Shown here in pieces: positions 50,896 through 58,716 of a DNA stretch of 64,000 nucleotides (position 1 is the stretch's first letter; each line of letters starts with the position of its first letter). Position numbers and translations under genes: made by a program. Origin of the DNA: CATOSP01 sp965216155 (lineage in GTDB: Bacteria; Chloroflexota; Dehalococcoidia; Lucifugimonadales; UBA3495); NCBI GenBank assembly GCA_965216155.1, contig CBDCFD010000007.1:1736001-1800000 (forward strand), in the 5' to 3' direction. The notes under the pieces are model-generated. The model was given only the letters and a program-made list of their open reading frames with translations, was not told where the DNA came from and did not search any database.

Positions 50896-52311
50896 TCAGA
50901 CGCCCAGGAAATCCGCCGCGGCGTCGAGCAATCTGTCCACATCTGCCTGGGAACCGGCCTCTGCATAAATTCGCAGCAGAGGTTCGGTCCCGGAAAACCT
51001 ACAGATTAGCCAGGCGTCGTCGAACACCAGCCTCCTGCCATCTATGGAGTCGGTGCTCCGGACGGGCATACCTGCCAACTCGGTCAGTTCGGGGCTTTCC
51101 AGTCTTTCCTGAATCCTCTGACGGTCATCGGCTCTAAACGCCACGTCTCGCCGGTGATAGTAATGTTCGCCCACCTTGTCGAACAGACGCCGCACCAGCG
51201 CGGACGGAGTCATCCCCGTTAGCGCCATGTACTCCAGGACTAATAGTCCGCTCAGAATCCCGTCCCTTTCGGGTATGTGGCCGCGAAAAGCGAACCCGCC
51301 ACTTTCTTCCCCGGCCATCAGGGCGTCCACTTCCGACATCTTCGGCCCGATGTACTTGAACCCCACCTTCATCTCGTGGACGTCCACTCCGTACGTCCCG
51401 GCCAACTTGTTCAGCATCATAGAGGACGTGACACCCTTGACCAGCGGGCCTCGCATCTCCTTCTGTTCCAACTGGTAAAGAGCAAGCAGGGAGAAGACCT
51501 CTAGTGTGGTTATGAAACGGCCGTTTTCGTCAACCACACCGATACGGTCGGCGTCGCCATCCAGGGCCAGGCCGGCCGAGTACCCATCGCGTGAAACCGT
51601 CTCCATCAGGCTATGCAGGTTGCTGGCGATGGGCTCAGGCTGTTCCATACCCGGAAAAGCCGGGTTCCGCATCCCGTTCATTTCGTCTACTACGGTGGTC
51701 CCGCCGGACACGAGGGCCGGGATATAGCCCGCGCCCGCTCCGAACATGGAATCCACGCGGACACGCAGACCCGCGTTTCCGATGGCCGCCAGGTCAACCA
51801 GCGCGGCAACCTTTTCCATGTACGGAGGCGCGGGGTCGAATTCGACGACCAGGCCCTGCCCGCGCGCCTGGTCCAGGGGAATGGACTTGGTCCTGCCAGT
51901 GCTGGCAATGAAATGCTCCAGCAGGTCGGTAATCTCCTGGGTTGCGCTCCCGGCGTACTCAGGTTTGAACTTAAACCCGTTCCAGATACCGGGGTTGTGA
52001 CTTGCCGTGATGATCGCCGCGCCCGCCGCCTGCCGGTGGAGAACGTTAAAGCTGAGGACCGGGGTGGGAGCAGCGTCTTGGGACAAGTAGGCTTTGATCC
52101 CATTCCCGGCCATCACCGAGGCAACCGTCTCGGCGAATTCGCGGGAGAGAAAGCGCGTGTCGTAGCCCACCACCAGGCCCTTACCCGACGTGCCATGAGC
52201 CCGCAGATAATCGGCGAGTCCCTGGGCGCAACGTCCCACGTTCTCGAAGGTGAACTCTTCTGCGATGATGGCACGCCAGCCGTCGGTCCCGAAGCGGATT
52301 GGAGTGATCAT
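50896..52311 (-). CDS. Phosphoglucomutase/phosphomannomutase family protein
   Basis: A 471-residue alpha-D-phosphohexomutase. The start FGTDGWRAI, the phosphoserine loop ITASHNPGIWNGFK near residue 105, the metal loop DGDADRIGVVD and the sugar-binding GEESGGFAF are present. The ATG at 52311 overlaps the TGA of the deiodinase-like gene (ATGA), which settles the start against the longer frame to 52386. It interconverts hexose 1- and 6-phosphates. It is the last gene of the methionine-cycle operon. Confidence 0.93.
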   Translation of the reverse strand: MITPIRFGTDGWRAIIAEEFTFENVGRCAQGLADYLRAHGTSGKGLVVGYDTRFLSREFAETVASVMAGNGIKAYLSQDAAPTPVLSFNVLHRQAAGAAIITASHNPGIWNGFKFKPEYAGSATQEITDLLEHFIASTGRTKSIPLDQARGQGLVVEFDPAPPYMEKVAALVDLAAIGNAGLRVRVDSMFGAGAGYIPALVSGGTTVVDEMNGMRNPAFPGMEQPEPIASNLHSLMETVSRDGYSAGLALDGDADRIGVVDENGRFITTLEVFSLLALYQLEQKEMRGPLVKGVTSSMMLNKLAGTYGVDVHEMKVGFKYIGPKMSEVDALMAGEESGGFAFRGHIPERDGILSGLLVLEYMALTGMTPSALVRRLFDKVGEHYYHRRDVAFRADDRQRIQERLESPELTELAGMPVRSTDSIDGRRLVFDDAWLICRFSGTEPLLRIYAEAGSQADVDRLLDAAADFLGV

Positions 52312-53078
52312 GCCGATGCCGCGGTCTTGGAGGAGCCGCTGGTCGCTCCCCCACCATCGAGACAGGCTTGAATGACTTGTTCCCATTCATCAAGGTCGAA
52401 GAAGAAAGGACCCGCGCCGCCGTGGTAGGCGACCTTGCCCTCGGCGTCAATCAGATAAAGCCGCTCCGGGGCCGCTCCGTAGGTCTCGTCGATGGCGTTA
52501 TCCATCTCTTCAACCAGTATCGGGATGGTGATGTTCAGGTCGAGACTACAGGTCTGGGCGACCTCAGTCCGTTCATCAATGCTCTGATGCTGGCGGTAGA
52601 AGACCTCGTCCTGTACGTTGGCATCGACCTGCCAGCCGTCAGTGGGGTGGGCTTCCCGCACGTATACGACGAAGAACTCGACATCTTCGGCAAACCGGTC
52701 CCGGACCTGCTCTATGCGCCCCACCGAGGCGCGGAACGGAGGTCAAGTGTAGCTTCCGAAAATAAGCCCCACGGGCCGTTTGCCCCGGAAGCCCGAGAGG
52801 CTTATCCGTTCATCTGTCCCCAACTGCTTGAGGGAGAAGTCTGGCGCAATTTCCCCGAACGCCGGTCCCTGTTCGTCCCGCTCGATGAGGTGACTCAGCG
52901 CGGCCTGGAGCGCCGGTGGGCCTTTCGCCAGGTGAAGTCCCAGCACGGTATGGGCGGGGACCGCCTGTACCGACGACTCCTTCCGCCGCTGCTGAAGCTC
53001 GCCAACCAACTTGCGGAACATGGCCCGCTCGTTGGCTGAAAGGTTGGCTACTGGCCTTCCCTGCTGTTCGATTGCCAT
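52308..53078 (-). CDS. Deiodinase-like thioredoxin-fold selenoprotein (in-frame TGA)
   Basis: Two frames, 52743-53117 and 52308-52724, join in phase through a single TGA at 52743-52745. Read as selenocysteine, the site is GSYT-U-PPFR, the same context as the active site of iodothyronine deiodinases (SCT-U-PPF). The sequence on both sides continues as one thioredoxin-fold protein (DFSLKQLG before; VEFFVVYVREAHPTDGWQ, DNAIDETYGAAPERLYLID and YHGGAGPF after). A SECIS-like hairpin follows the TGA. The ATG at 53078 has GGAGGGG six bases upstream, giving 256 residues with Sec at 112. It follows metK and is coupled to the mutase gene. The substrate is unknown; a redox role is likely. Confidence 0.85.
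52716..52745 (-). promoter_or_regulatory. Putative bacterial SECIS element after the in-frame TGA
   Basis: Starting 11 bases after the TGA, GCGCC (52732-52728) pairs with GGCGC (52720-52716), with a T-G pair above and a five-base loop CGGTG. A short stem with guanines at the loop start, about 17 bases from the UGA, matches the loose consensus of bacterial SECIS elements recognised by SelB. Confidence 0.6.
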
Positions 53079-53134
53079 AGTCAGCCCCTCCAGTCTGATT
53101 TCCCGGCAGCGGTCCACCGGCTTGCTGATGGCGG

Positions 53135-54367
53135 TCAGGCTGCCGGCAGTCCCGCCTCGGCCCGCAGCATTTCCGCCTTGTCGGTCCGCTCCCAGGGCAG
53201 GTCCAGGTCGGTGCGGCCGAAATGCCCGTAGGCGGCGGTCTTTCCGTATATCGGCCTGCGCAAATCAAGGTCTTCTATGATCGCGCCCGGGCGCAGGTCG
53301 AAGTTTTCATTCACCAGATCCACGATCGTCTCGTTGGGCAGGTGATTGGTGTCGAAGGTCTCTACCGAAACGGAGATCGGCTTGGCGACACCGATGGCGT
53401 AGGAGACTATGACTTCCACACGGTCGGCTAGGCCGGCTGCGACGATATTCTTGGCCACGTAGCGGGCGGCATACGCGCCCGAGCGGTCGACTTTCGTGGG
53501 GTCTTTCCCAGAGAACGCCCCGCCGCCGTGCCTGGCGATTCCGCCGTAGGTGTCCACGAGTATTTTCCGCCCGGTCAGACCGGTGTCACCCTGCGGCCCG
53601 CCGATGACGAACCAACCGCTGGGATTCACGTAGTACATGGTGTCGCTGTCCAACAAGTCGGCGGGGACCACCGGCTTGATGACATGCTCAAGAATATCCT
53701 GGCGAATCGTCTCCGTAAACGCGCCCCGGTCTTCCTGGTCCTCATGCTGGGTGCTGATAACTACGGCATCCACCCGGTGAGGCTTGCCGTAGCGGTACTC
53801 CACAGTAACCTGAGACTTGCCGTCGGGACCCAGGTAGGGGAGGGTGCCGTCTTTGCGGACGGCGGCCAACCGTTCCACCAGCCGATGAGAGAGGTCGACG
53901 GTCAAAGGCATTAGCTCCGCAGTCTCGTTACATGCGAAGCCGACCATCATCCCCTGGTCTCCGGCCCCGGTGGAGCGCCTGGCGTCGGCGGAGTCTCCAT
54001 TGGCCCGTTGTTCCAGTGCCGTGGTGACACCCTGGCTGATATCGGCTGACTGCTGGCTCACGTGGGCGATGATTCCGCAAGAGCCACCGTCCAACCCGTA
54101 TTTGACGTCGGTGTAGCCAATATCGAGGATAACCTGCCGGGCGATTTCGTTGAAGTCCAGCTTCGAGTTGGACGTAATTTCGCCGGTAACCATCACCATG
54201 TTCTTGGTGGCCACAGTCTCGCACGCAACCCTGCTCATGTTGTCGTCGGCAAGAGCGGCGTCCAGGACCGCGTCGGATATCTGGTCGCACAGCTTGTCCG
54301 GATGTCCCTCGGTCACCGACTCGGACGTGAGGAGGTATTTGGGCGAGGTTGAAAAAATCAATGCCAT
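53135..54367 (-). CDS. metK: S-adenosylmethionine synthase
   Basis: A 410-residue enzyme making SAM from methionine and ATP. SVTEGHPDKLCDQISDA near residue 17, GAGDQGMMVGFA and GGAFSGKDPTKVDRS are the family signatures. It lies 24 bases after ahcY, so both sides of SAM turnover are in one transcript controlled by a SAM-I riboswitch. Confidence 0.97.
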   Translation of the reverse strand: MALIFSTSPKYLLTSESVTEGHPDKLCDQISDAVLDAALADDNMSRVACETVATKNMVMVTGEITSNSKLDFNEIARQVILDIGYTDVKYGLDGGSCGIIAHVSQQSADISQGVTTALEQRANGDSADARRSTGAGDQGMMVGFACNETAELMPLTVDLSHRLVERLAAVRKDGTLPYLGPDGKSQVTVEYRYGKPHRVDAVVISTQHEDQEDRGAFTETIRQDILEHVIKPVVPADLLDSDTMYYVNPSGWFVIGGPQGDTGLTGRKILVDTYGGIARHGGGAFSGKDPTKVDRSGAYAARYVAKNIVAAGLADRVEVIVSYAIGVAKPISVSVETFDTNHLPNETIVDLVNENFDLRPGAIIEDLDLRRPIYGKTAAYGHFGRTDLDLPWERTDKAEMLRAEAGLPAA

Positions 54368-54391
54368 TGTTCTTCTCCTAGAAAGGGGTGC

Positions 54392-55663
54392 TTACGTGCC
54401 GAATTCCCAGCTTTCCTGGTAATTTTGTTGTTCCGCGGATAGGGTGTCGATTCGGATGCCCAGAGACTCCAGCTTCAGCCGGCCCACATAGGCGTCGATG
54501 TCTTTGGGTACGGGATAGACCCCCGGCTTAAGATCGCCGTGGTTCTTGACGATGTACTCTGCGCCGAGGGCCTGGTTGGCGAAGCTCATGTCCATAACCG
54601 CGGACGGGTGACCCTCGGCGGCGGCCAAGTTGATCAACCGCCCCTCCCCAAGCACGTAGATCTTTCGGCCGTCGCCGATCTGGTACTCATCCACGAATTG
54701 CCGGGGTTTGTGTTTGTTGACGGCCATCTCTTCCAGCGCATCAAGGTCGATCTCCACATTGAAGTGACCGCTATTGCACAGGATCGCGCCGCTGGGCATG
54801 ACTTCCAGGTGTTCCCTGCCGATGGCGTGGTAGCCGCCGGTGGCCGTAATGAACACCTCGCCCACCCTGGCCGCCTCCAAGCTGGACATCACGGTGAATC
54901 CGTCCATCACAGCTTCGAGAGCGCGTATTGGATTTACTTCAATGACGATGACGTGGGAGCCCATGCCCTTGGCCCGGGCTGCGATGCCACGGCCGCACCA
55001 ACCGTAACCTGAGACGACCACTCTTCTGCCCGCCCAGAGGATGTTGGTTGCCCTGGTGATCCCGTCCAGAGTGCTCTGGCCAGTGCCGTAACGATTGTCG
55101 AAGAAGTGCTTGGTCTCCGCTTCGTTGACGGCGATGATGGGATAGGTCAGCTTTTCGTCCTTGGCCATTGCGGTTAGGCGAATCACGCCGGTGGTGGTCT
55201 CCTCGGTGCCGCCGATTACGTGGCGCAGCAGTTCCGCGCGGTCCCGGTGCAAGGTGCTCACCAGGTCGGCGCCGTCGTCCATCGTTATGTTTGGTTGATG
55301 GTCCAACACGGCGGAGATGTGGGAATAGTAGGTCTCGTCGTCCTCACCCTTAATCGAGAAGGTGGGGATTCCGTATTCATGCACCAGGGCGGCGGCTACG
55401 TCGTCCTGGGTGCTCAGCGGGTTGCTGGCGCAGACGACCAGGTCCGCTCCTCCGTCCTTCAGGGCGATGGCCAGGTTGGCCGTCTCGGTGGTGACGTGGA
55501 GACACGCCGCCATGCGAACGCCGTCAAAGGGTTTTTCCCGGGTAAACCGCTCCCGGATCAGGTTCACGACGGGCATTTCCCGCCCGGCCCATTGGATGCG
55601 GTTTATGCCGTCCTGGGCCAGGCTCAGGTCCTTAACGTGGCCGGCTGCTGATCTTGAAGTCAA
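54392..55663 (-). CDS. ahcY: Adenosylhomocysteinase
   Basis: A 423-residue NAD-dependent hydrolase that splits S-adenosylhomocysteine into adenosine and homocysteine. CASNPLSTQDDVAAAL, the NAD-binding VVVSGYGWCGRGIAARAKG and the C-terminal QQNYQESW region are visible. It is the short form without the insertion found in some bacteria and plants. A TTG start is preceded by AAGGAG. Confidence 0.96.
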   Translation of the reverse strand: MTSRSAAGHVKDLSLAQDGINRIQWAGREMPVVNLIRERFTREKPFDGVRMAACLHVTTETANLAIALKDGGADLVVCASNPLSTQDDVAAALVHEYGIPTFSIKGEDDETYYSHISAVLDHQPNITMDDGADLVSTLHRDRAELLRHVIGGTEETTTGVIRLTAMAKDEKLTYPIIAVNEAETKHFFDNRYGTGQSTLDGITRATNILWAGRRVVVSGYGWCGRGIAARAKGMGSHVIVIEVNPIRALEAVMDGFTVMSSLEAARVGEVFITATGGYHAIGREHLEVMPSGAILCNSGHFNVEIDLDALEEMAVNKHKPRQFVDEYQIGDGRKIYVLGEGRLINLAAAEGHPSAVMDMSFANQALGAEYIVKNHGDLKPGVYPVPKDIDAYVGRLKLESLGIRIDTLSAEQQNYQESWEFGT

Positions 55664-55748
55664 ACGCTCTCTCCTTTGGCTGGTTTCCGACCAGCTCTTT
55701 TACGCCCGGCCGCGGATGGTAGTCTTTGGCGCGGACCGGGCCGGGGTG

Positions 55749-56108
55749 TTACGGGTTGTTGCCGTAGCTGGTGGGATAGTTTCCGCCGATCCAGGACGGG
55801 GTGCCGTCCTCGATGTTGAACAGGTTTTCCGGGTCGTAGCCCATGGACGCCGCAAGCTCGCAGGCCAGGCCGCTGCGTACGCCGGCGGCGCAAATGAACA
55901 GCAACTTCTTGTCCTGTGGGACTTCGTCCATGTGGTCTGTAAGGTCGTCGATGGGGATATGGATTGCCCCCGAAACGTGGCCGGTGACCCACTCGTCGTC
56001 ACGGCGCACGTCAATCACTACCGTGTCGCCGGGTTCGGCGTCGAGTATGGTCTTGGCCTCGTGAGAGTCTACGCGGTAATAGGGTTCGCCGGAGTCCTGC
56101 CTGGGCAT
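55749..56108 (-). CDS. Rhodanese-like domain protein
   Basis: A 119-residue single rhodanese domain. The active-site loop CAAGVRSG near residue 72 has the catalytic cysteine. AKTILDAEPGDTVVIDVRRDDEW is the typical start of the fold. Probably a sulfurtransferase; inside the methionine-cycle operon it may handle sulfur from homocysteine, but that is inference. Confidence 0.9.
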   Translation of the reverse strand: MPRQDSGEPYYRVDSHEAKTILDAEPGDTVVIDVRRDDEWVTGHVSGAIHIPIDDLTDHMDEVPQDKKLLFICAAGVRSGLACELAASMGYDPENLFNIEDGTPSWIGGNYPTSYGNNP

Positions 56109-56141
56109 CTCGTGCCTCCTAAGACTTGAATTCAGAGCCGG

Positions 56142-57011
56142 CTAGCTCAGGTACTTGCCCGCAATCGGAGCGAGCTTCTTCTTGAGTTCGTCCGGGATGC
56201 GATCTTTAGGCGTGATAATGGCGTCCTGAAGGGCGGATGAGCAAGAGCATTCCCTGTCCCCGCCAAGCCTTGGTATCGCCTTCCGGAGCAGGTCCTTTGA
56301 GGCCGCGACGTTGTGGACCAGGTTTTGTATCACCAACTCCACCGAGACGGACTCTGCGCCCTGGTGCCAGCAGTCGTAATCGGTTACCCAGGCCATTGTC
56401 GCGTAGCACATCTCCGCTTCCCGGGCCAGCTTGGCCTCCGGCAGGGCGGTCATGCCTATCAAGTCCGCGCCCCATGACCGGTACATGAATGACTCGGCCC
56501 TGGTGGAGAAGGCCGGCCCTTCCATCACCACCATGGTGCCGCCGGGATGGACCGTGATCTCCAGCTCCTGCGCGCTCTGATGCACGATACGGCTGGTGGC
56601 GGCGCAGAACGGGTCGGCGAAAGCGATGTGGACAACTATGTCCTGTTCGAAGAAGGTGTTGGACCGCTGACGGGTCCTGTCAATCAGTTGGCTCGGAACC
56701 ACCAGATGAAGCGGTTCGAACTCTTCCTTGAGGCTTCCGACCGCACTTACCGAGATCACACGCTCTACGCCAAGCGTCTTCAGCGCGAAGATGTTGGCTT
56801 GCGAGGGGATATGAGTGGGATTGAAGTGGTGCCCGGCGCCGTGGCGGGGCAGAAATGCTACCCTCATCCCTTCCAGTGTGCCTACGGCAATGGTGTCGCT
56901 GGGTTTCCCGAAGGGTGTATCAATGTCCATGAACTCGACGTCGGTAAGCCCCTCCATCTCGTACAGGCCACTGCCACCTATGATTGCTATTTTCGCTTCG
57001 TTATCTGGCAA
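56142..57011 (-). CDS. mtnP: 5'-methylthioadenosine phosphorylase
   Basis: A 289-residue purine nucleoside phosphorylase-fold enzyme. IIGGSGLYEMEG near residue 10, FLPRHGAGHHFNPTHIP, and MTALPEAKLAREAEMCYATM with VTDYDCWH are typical of MTA phosphorylases rather than inosine phosphorylases. It releases adenine and methylthioribose 1-phosphate, the substrate of the product of the adjacent mtnA. Confidence 0.95.
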   Translation of the reverse strand: MPDNEAKIAIIGGSGLYEMEGLTDVEFMDIDTPFGKPSDTIAVGTLEGMRVAFLPRHGAGHHFNPTHIPSQANIFALKTLGVERVISVSAVGSLKEEFEPLHLVVPSQLIDRTRQRSNTFFEQDIVVHIAFADPFCAATSRIVHQSAQELEITVHPGGTMVVMEGPAFSTRAESFMYRSWGADLIGMTALPEAKLAREAEMCYATMAWVTDYDCWHQGAESVSVELVIQNLVHNVAASKDLLRKAIPRLGGDRECSCSSALQDAIITPKDRIPDELKKKLAPIAGKYLS

Positions 57012-57048
57012 ATTCGTAAGTCGCGGCTTTCTCAGTGAGTATGTTCGC

Positions 57049-58107
57049 CTACGTGGCCTGGCTCCGTTGTTCCGGCCTTACGGCCAACTTCAAGCTTTCC
57101 TGATAGGGAGGACGGCCCACGCCCGCTTCCGTGATGATGGCTCTGATGTACCGATGGGGAGTTACGTCGAAGGCGGGATTTGCGGCGGGTACGCCCGCGG
57201 GGGCTGTGGGGTTGCCGTTAAAGTGGGTCACTTCTTCGGTGGCCCGCTGTTCGATTTGGATGTCCCCGCCAGTTGGGAGGTCGAGGTCGATAGTGCTGGT
57301 CGGAGCAGCCACGTAAAAGGGTATGGAATTCTCTTTGGCTAATACGGCCAAGGAATAGGTGCCGATCTTGTTGGCGGTGTCGCCGTTGGCGGCGATGCGG
57401 TCGGCTCCGGTAATGACGCAATCTATCTTGCCCTCGGCCATCATCATCCCCGCGGCCGAGTCTACGATCAAAGTCGAAGGGATGCCCAGTTGTTGGAACT
57501 CCCAGGAGGTCAGCCTGGCTCCTTGGAGGAATGGCCGGGTCTCGGTATTGTAGACTTGGAAACGCCTGCCCGCCTCCCAACTCGCCCTGATCACGCCTAG
57601 TGCAGTGCCAAATCCGGAGGTGGCCAATGCGCCGGTGTTACAGTGGGTTAGCACCGAACCGCCGTCGGGGAGCAGGTCCTTGCCGAAGCCCCCCATTCTC
57701 CGGTTGATCGCCTCATCCTCTTCCTGGACCCGCTTCGCTTCTTCGAGAAGAAGGTCCCTGCCCCGGTTGGGGTCGGACTCAGATTCGGCCACTCCGAGCA
57801 TACGTTGGACTGCCCATTGGAGGTTCACCGCTGTCGGACGCGCTGCCGCGACCAGGCTGCCGGCCTCCCGAAGCCGGGTCAAGAACTCTGCGGGGTCGGA
57901 TGATTCGATCTCTTGCGCCGCCAACACCATTGCGTAGGCGGCGGTCACTCCGATTGCCGGAGCGCCGCGGACCCGCATCTCACGGATGGCGTCCACAGCC
58001 TGCTGACAACGCTCCACTTCCAGGGTAGTCTGCTCCATTGGGAGCTTGGTCTGGTCCAGCAGCCAGAGCCTGCCGTCGCGCCAAATAATGGGCCGGATTT
58101 CGTTCAC
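57049..58107 (-). CDS. mtnA: Methylthioribose-1-phosphate isomerase
   Basis: A 352-residue enzyme of the eIF2B-like family. The catalytic cysteine is in LTHCNTGALATSG near residue 159 and the aspartate in ITGADRIAANGDTANKIGTY near 245. MRVRGAPAIGVTAAY is conserved. It is the first gene behind the SAM-I riboswitch. Later methionine-salvage genes (mtnB, mtnC, mtnD) are not in the window. Confidence 0.95.
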   Translation of the reverse strand: MNEIRPIIWRDGRLWLLDQTKLPMEQTTLEVERCQQAVDAIREMRVRGAPAIGVTAAYAMVLAAQEIESSDPAEFLTRLREAGSLVAAARPTAVNLQWAVQRMLGVAESESDPNRGRDLLLEEAKRVQEEDEAINRRMGGFGKDLLPDGGSVLTHCNTGALATSGFGTALGVIRASWEAGRRFQVYNTETRPFLQGARLTSWEFQQLGIPSTLIVDSAAGMMMAEGKIDCVITGADRIAANGDTANKIGTYSLAVLAKENSIPFYVAAPTSTIDLDLPTGGDIQIEQRATEEVTHFNGNPTAPAGVPAANPAFDVTPHRYIRAIITEAGVGRPPYQESLKLAVRPEQRSQAT

Positions 58108-58158
58108 CGGGTTTCGCCCTCATTGCCGCCCTCAATGGGCCGCGAGAAAATTTGCATC

Positions 58159-58184
58159 AAAAAAGCTTCCCATGCGAGAAGCTT
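58159..58184 (-). terminator. Rho-independent terminator of the SAM riboswitch
   Basis: On the minus strand AAGCTTC (58178-58184) pairs with GAAGCTT (58163-58169) and is followed by a run of T residues (58159-58164). It sits 15 bases downstream of the aptamer and 52 bases before mtnA, the expected SAM-dependent expression platform. Confidence 0.85.
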
Positions 58185-58198
58185 AATACGCGTTCAAG

Positions 58199-58337
58199 CC
58201 CCTCATCTTTCGCCCTCTGCGGTTTTCGCCACTCGGAGCGCCAGAATTAGCACCGTGCCTTCACCGATGGTCCTCTGTTGGTGGGACCGGTTGCCTGGCT
58301 TCTTCGGGCCGTACCCTCAGCCGTTCTGGATAAAGGG
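58199..58337 (-). promoter_or_regulatory. SAM-I (S-box) riboswitch
   Basis: The minus strand reads, in order, ATCCAGAACGGCTGAGGG, CGGCCCGAAGAAGCCAGGCA, then AACC, a variable arm, GGTGAAGG and GGTGCTAATTCTGGC: the S-box core. CCCTTTATC (58329-58337) and GATGAGGGG (58199-58207) close a nine-pair P1 helix. It should switch off the mtnA-mtnP-rhodanese-ahcY-metK-selenoprotein-mutase operon when SAM is high. Confidence 0.95.
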
Positions 58338-58390
58338 TTCCTTCGATTGTAGGCACCTGTAGGCGCCAGCGCCATTCATTGGCGGGTCTT

Positions 58391-58419
58391 ATGTTACCCA
58401 GGGGCGGGCCTCATGTCAA
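58391..58419 (-). promoter_or_regulatory. Promoter of the SAM-riboswitch operon
   Basis: A perfect TTGACA (58414-58419), a 17-base spacer and TAACAT (58391-58396) on the minus strand, about 50 bases upstream of the aptamer. Confidence 0.65.
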
Positions 58420-58716
58420 GGTAACACCGCCAGACGGTGTTTGCGTCACCAATGCCGAAGCCATTCTGATGTAGTGAAACCGGAAATTGAGTATTCGGAA
58501 TCCGCCGCATTTCCCGTGCGTGACCGTTCCGGCCTTCGGCTCGGTTGACACCGCTTTCGGGCCGACAACATAATGGGGCCGCGTGGATGGGAACCCCCTA
58601 CGCGCGGCGATGGTTTCTTATAATTGGTTCCCTTTGACTGGGGTCTGCTGACTGATTTCTTTTTGACTGGGGTCTGCTGAATTGAAGCTGGAAGTCCGAG
58701 CCGTGAGACGTAGCTG
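58420..58716. other. Divergent intergenic region before pncB
   Basis: No supported gene. It holds a 19-bp direct repeat (58633-58651 and 58662-58680) and a TATAAT at 58619-58624 without a clear -35 partner, a possible promoter for the rightward pncB gene. Confidence 0.5.
58633..58680. repeat. 19-bp direct repeat upstream of pncB
   Basis: TTTGACTGGGGTCTGCTGA is present twice, perfectly, at 58633-58651 and 58662-58680. The spacing from start to start is 29 bases, slightly less than three helical turns. It may be a remnant of a dispersed repeat or a pair of operator sites. Confidence 0.65.

Noticed and set aside
52743..53117. Separate short gene ending at the TGA in the deiodinase-like region
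   Set aside because: The domain continues in phase after the TGA with conserved residues and a SECIS-like hairpin, so one selenoprotein gene explains both halves better than two genes or a plain nonsense mutation.
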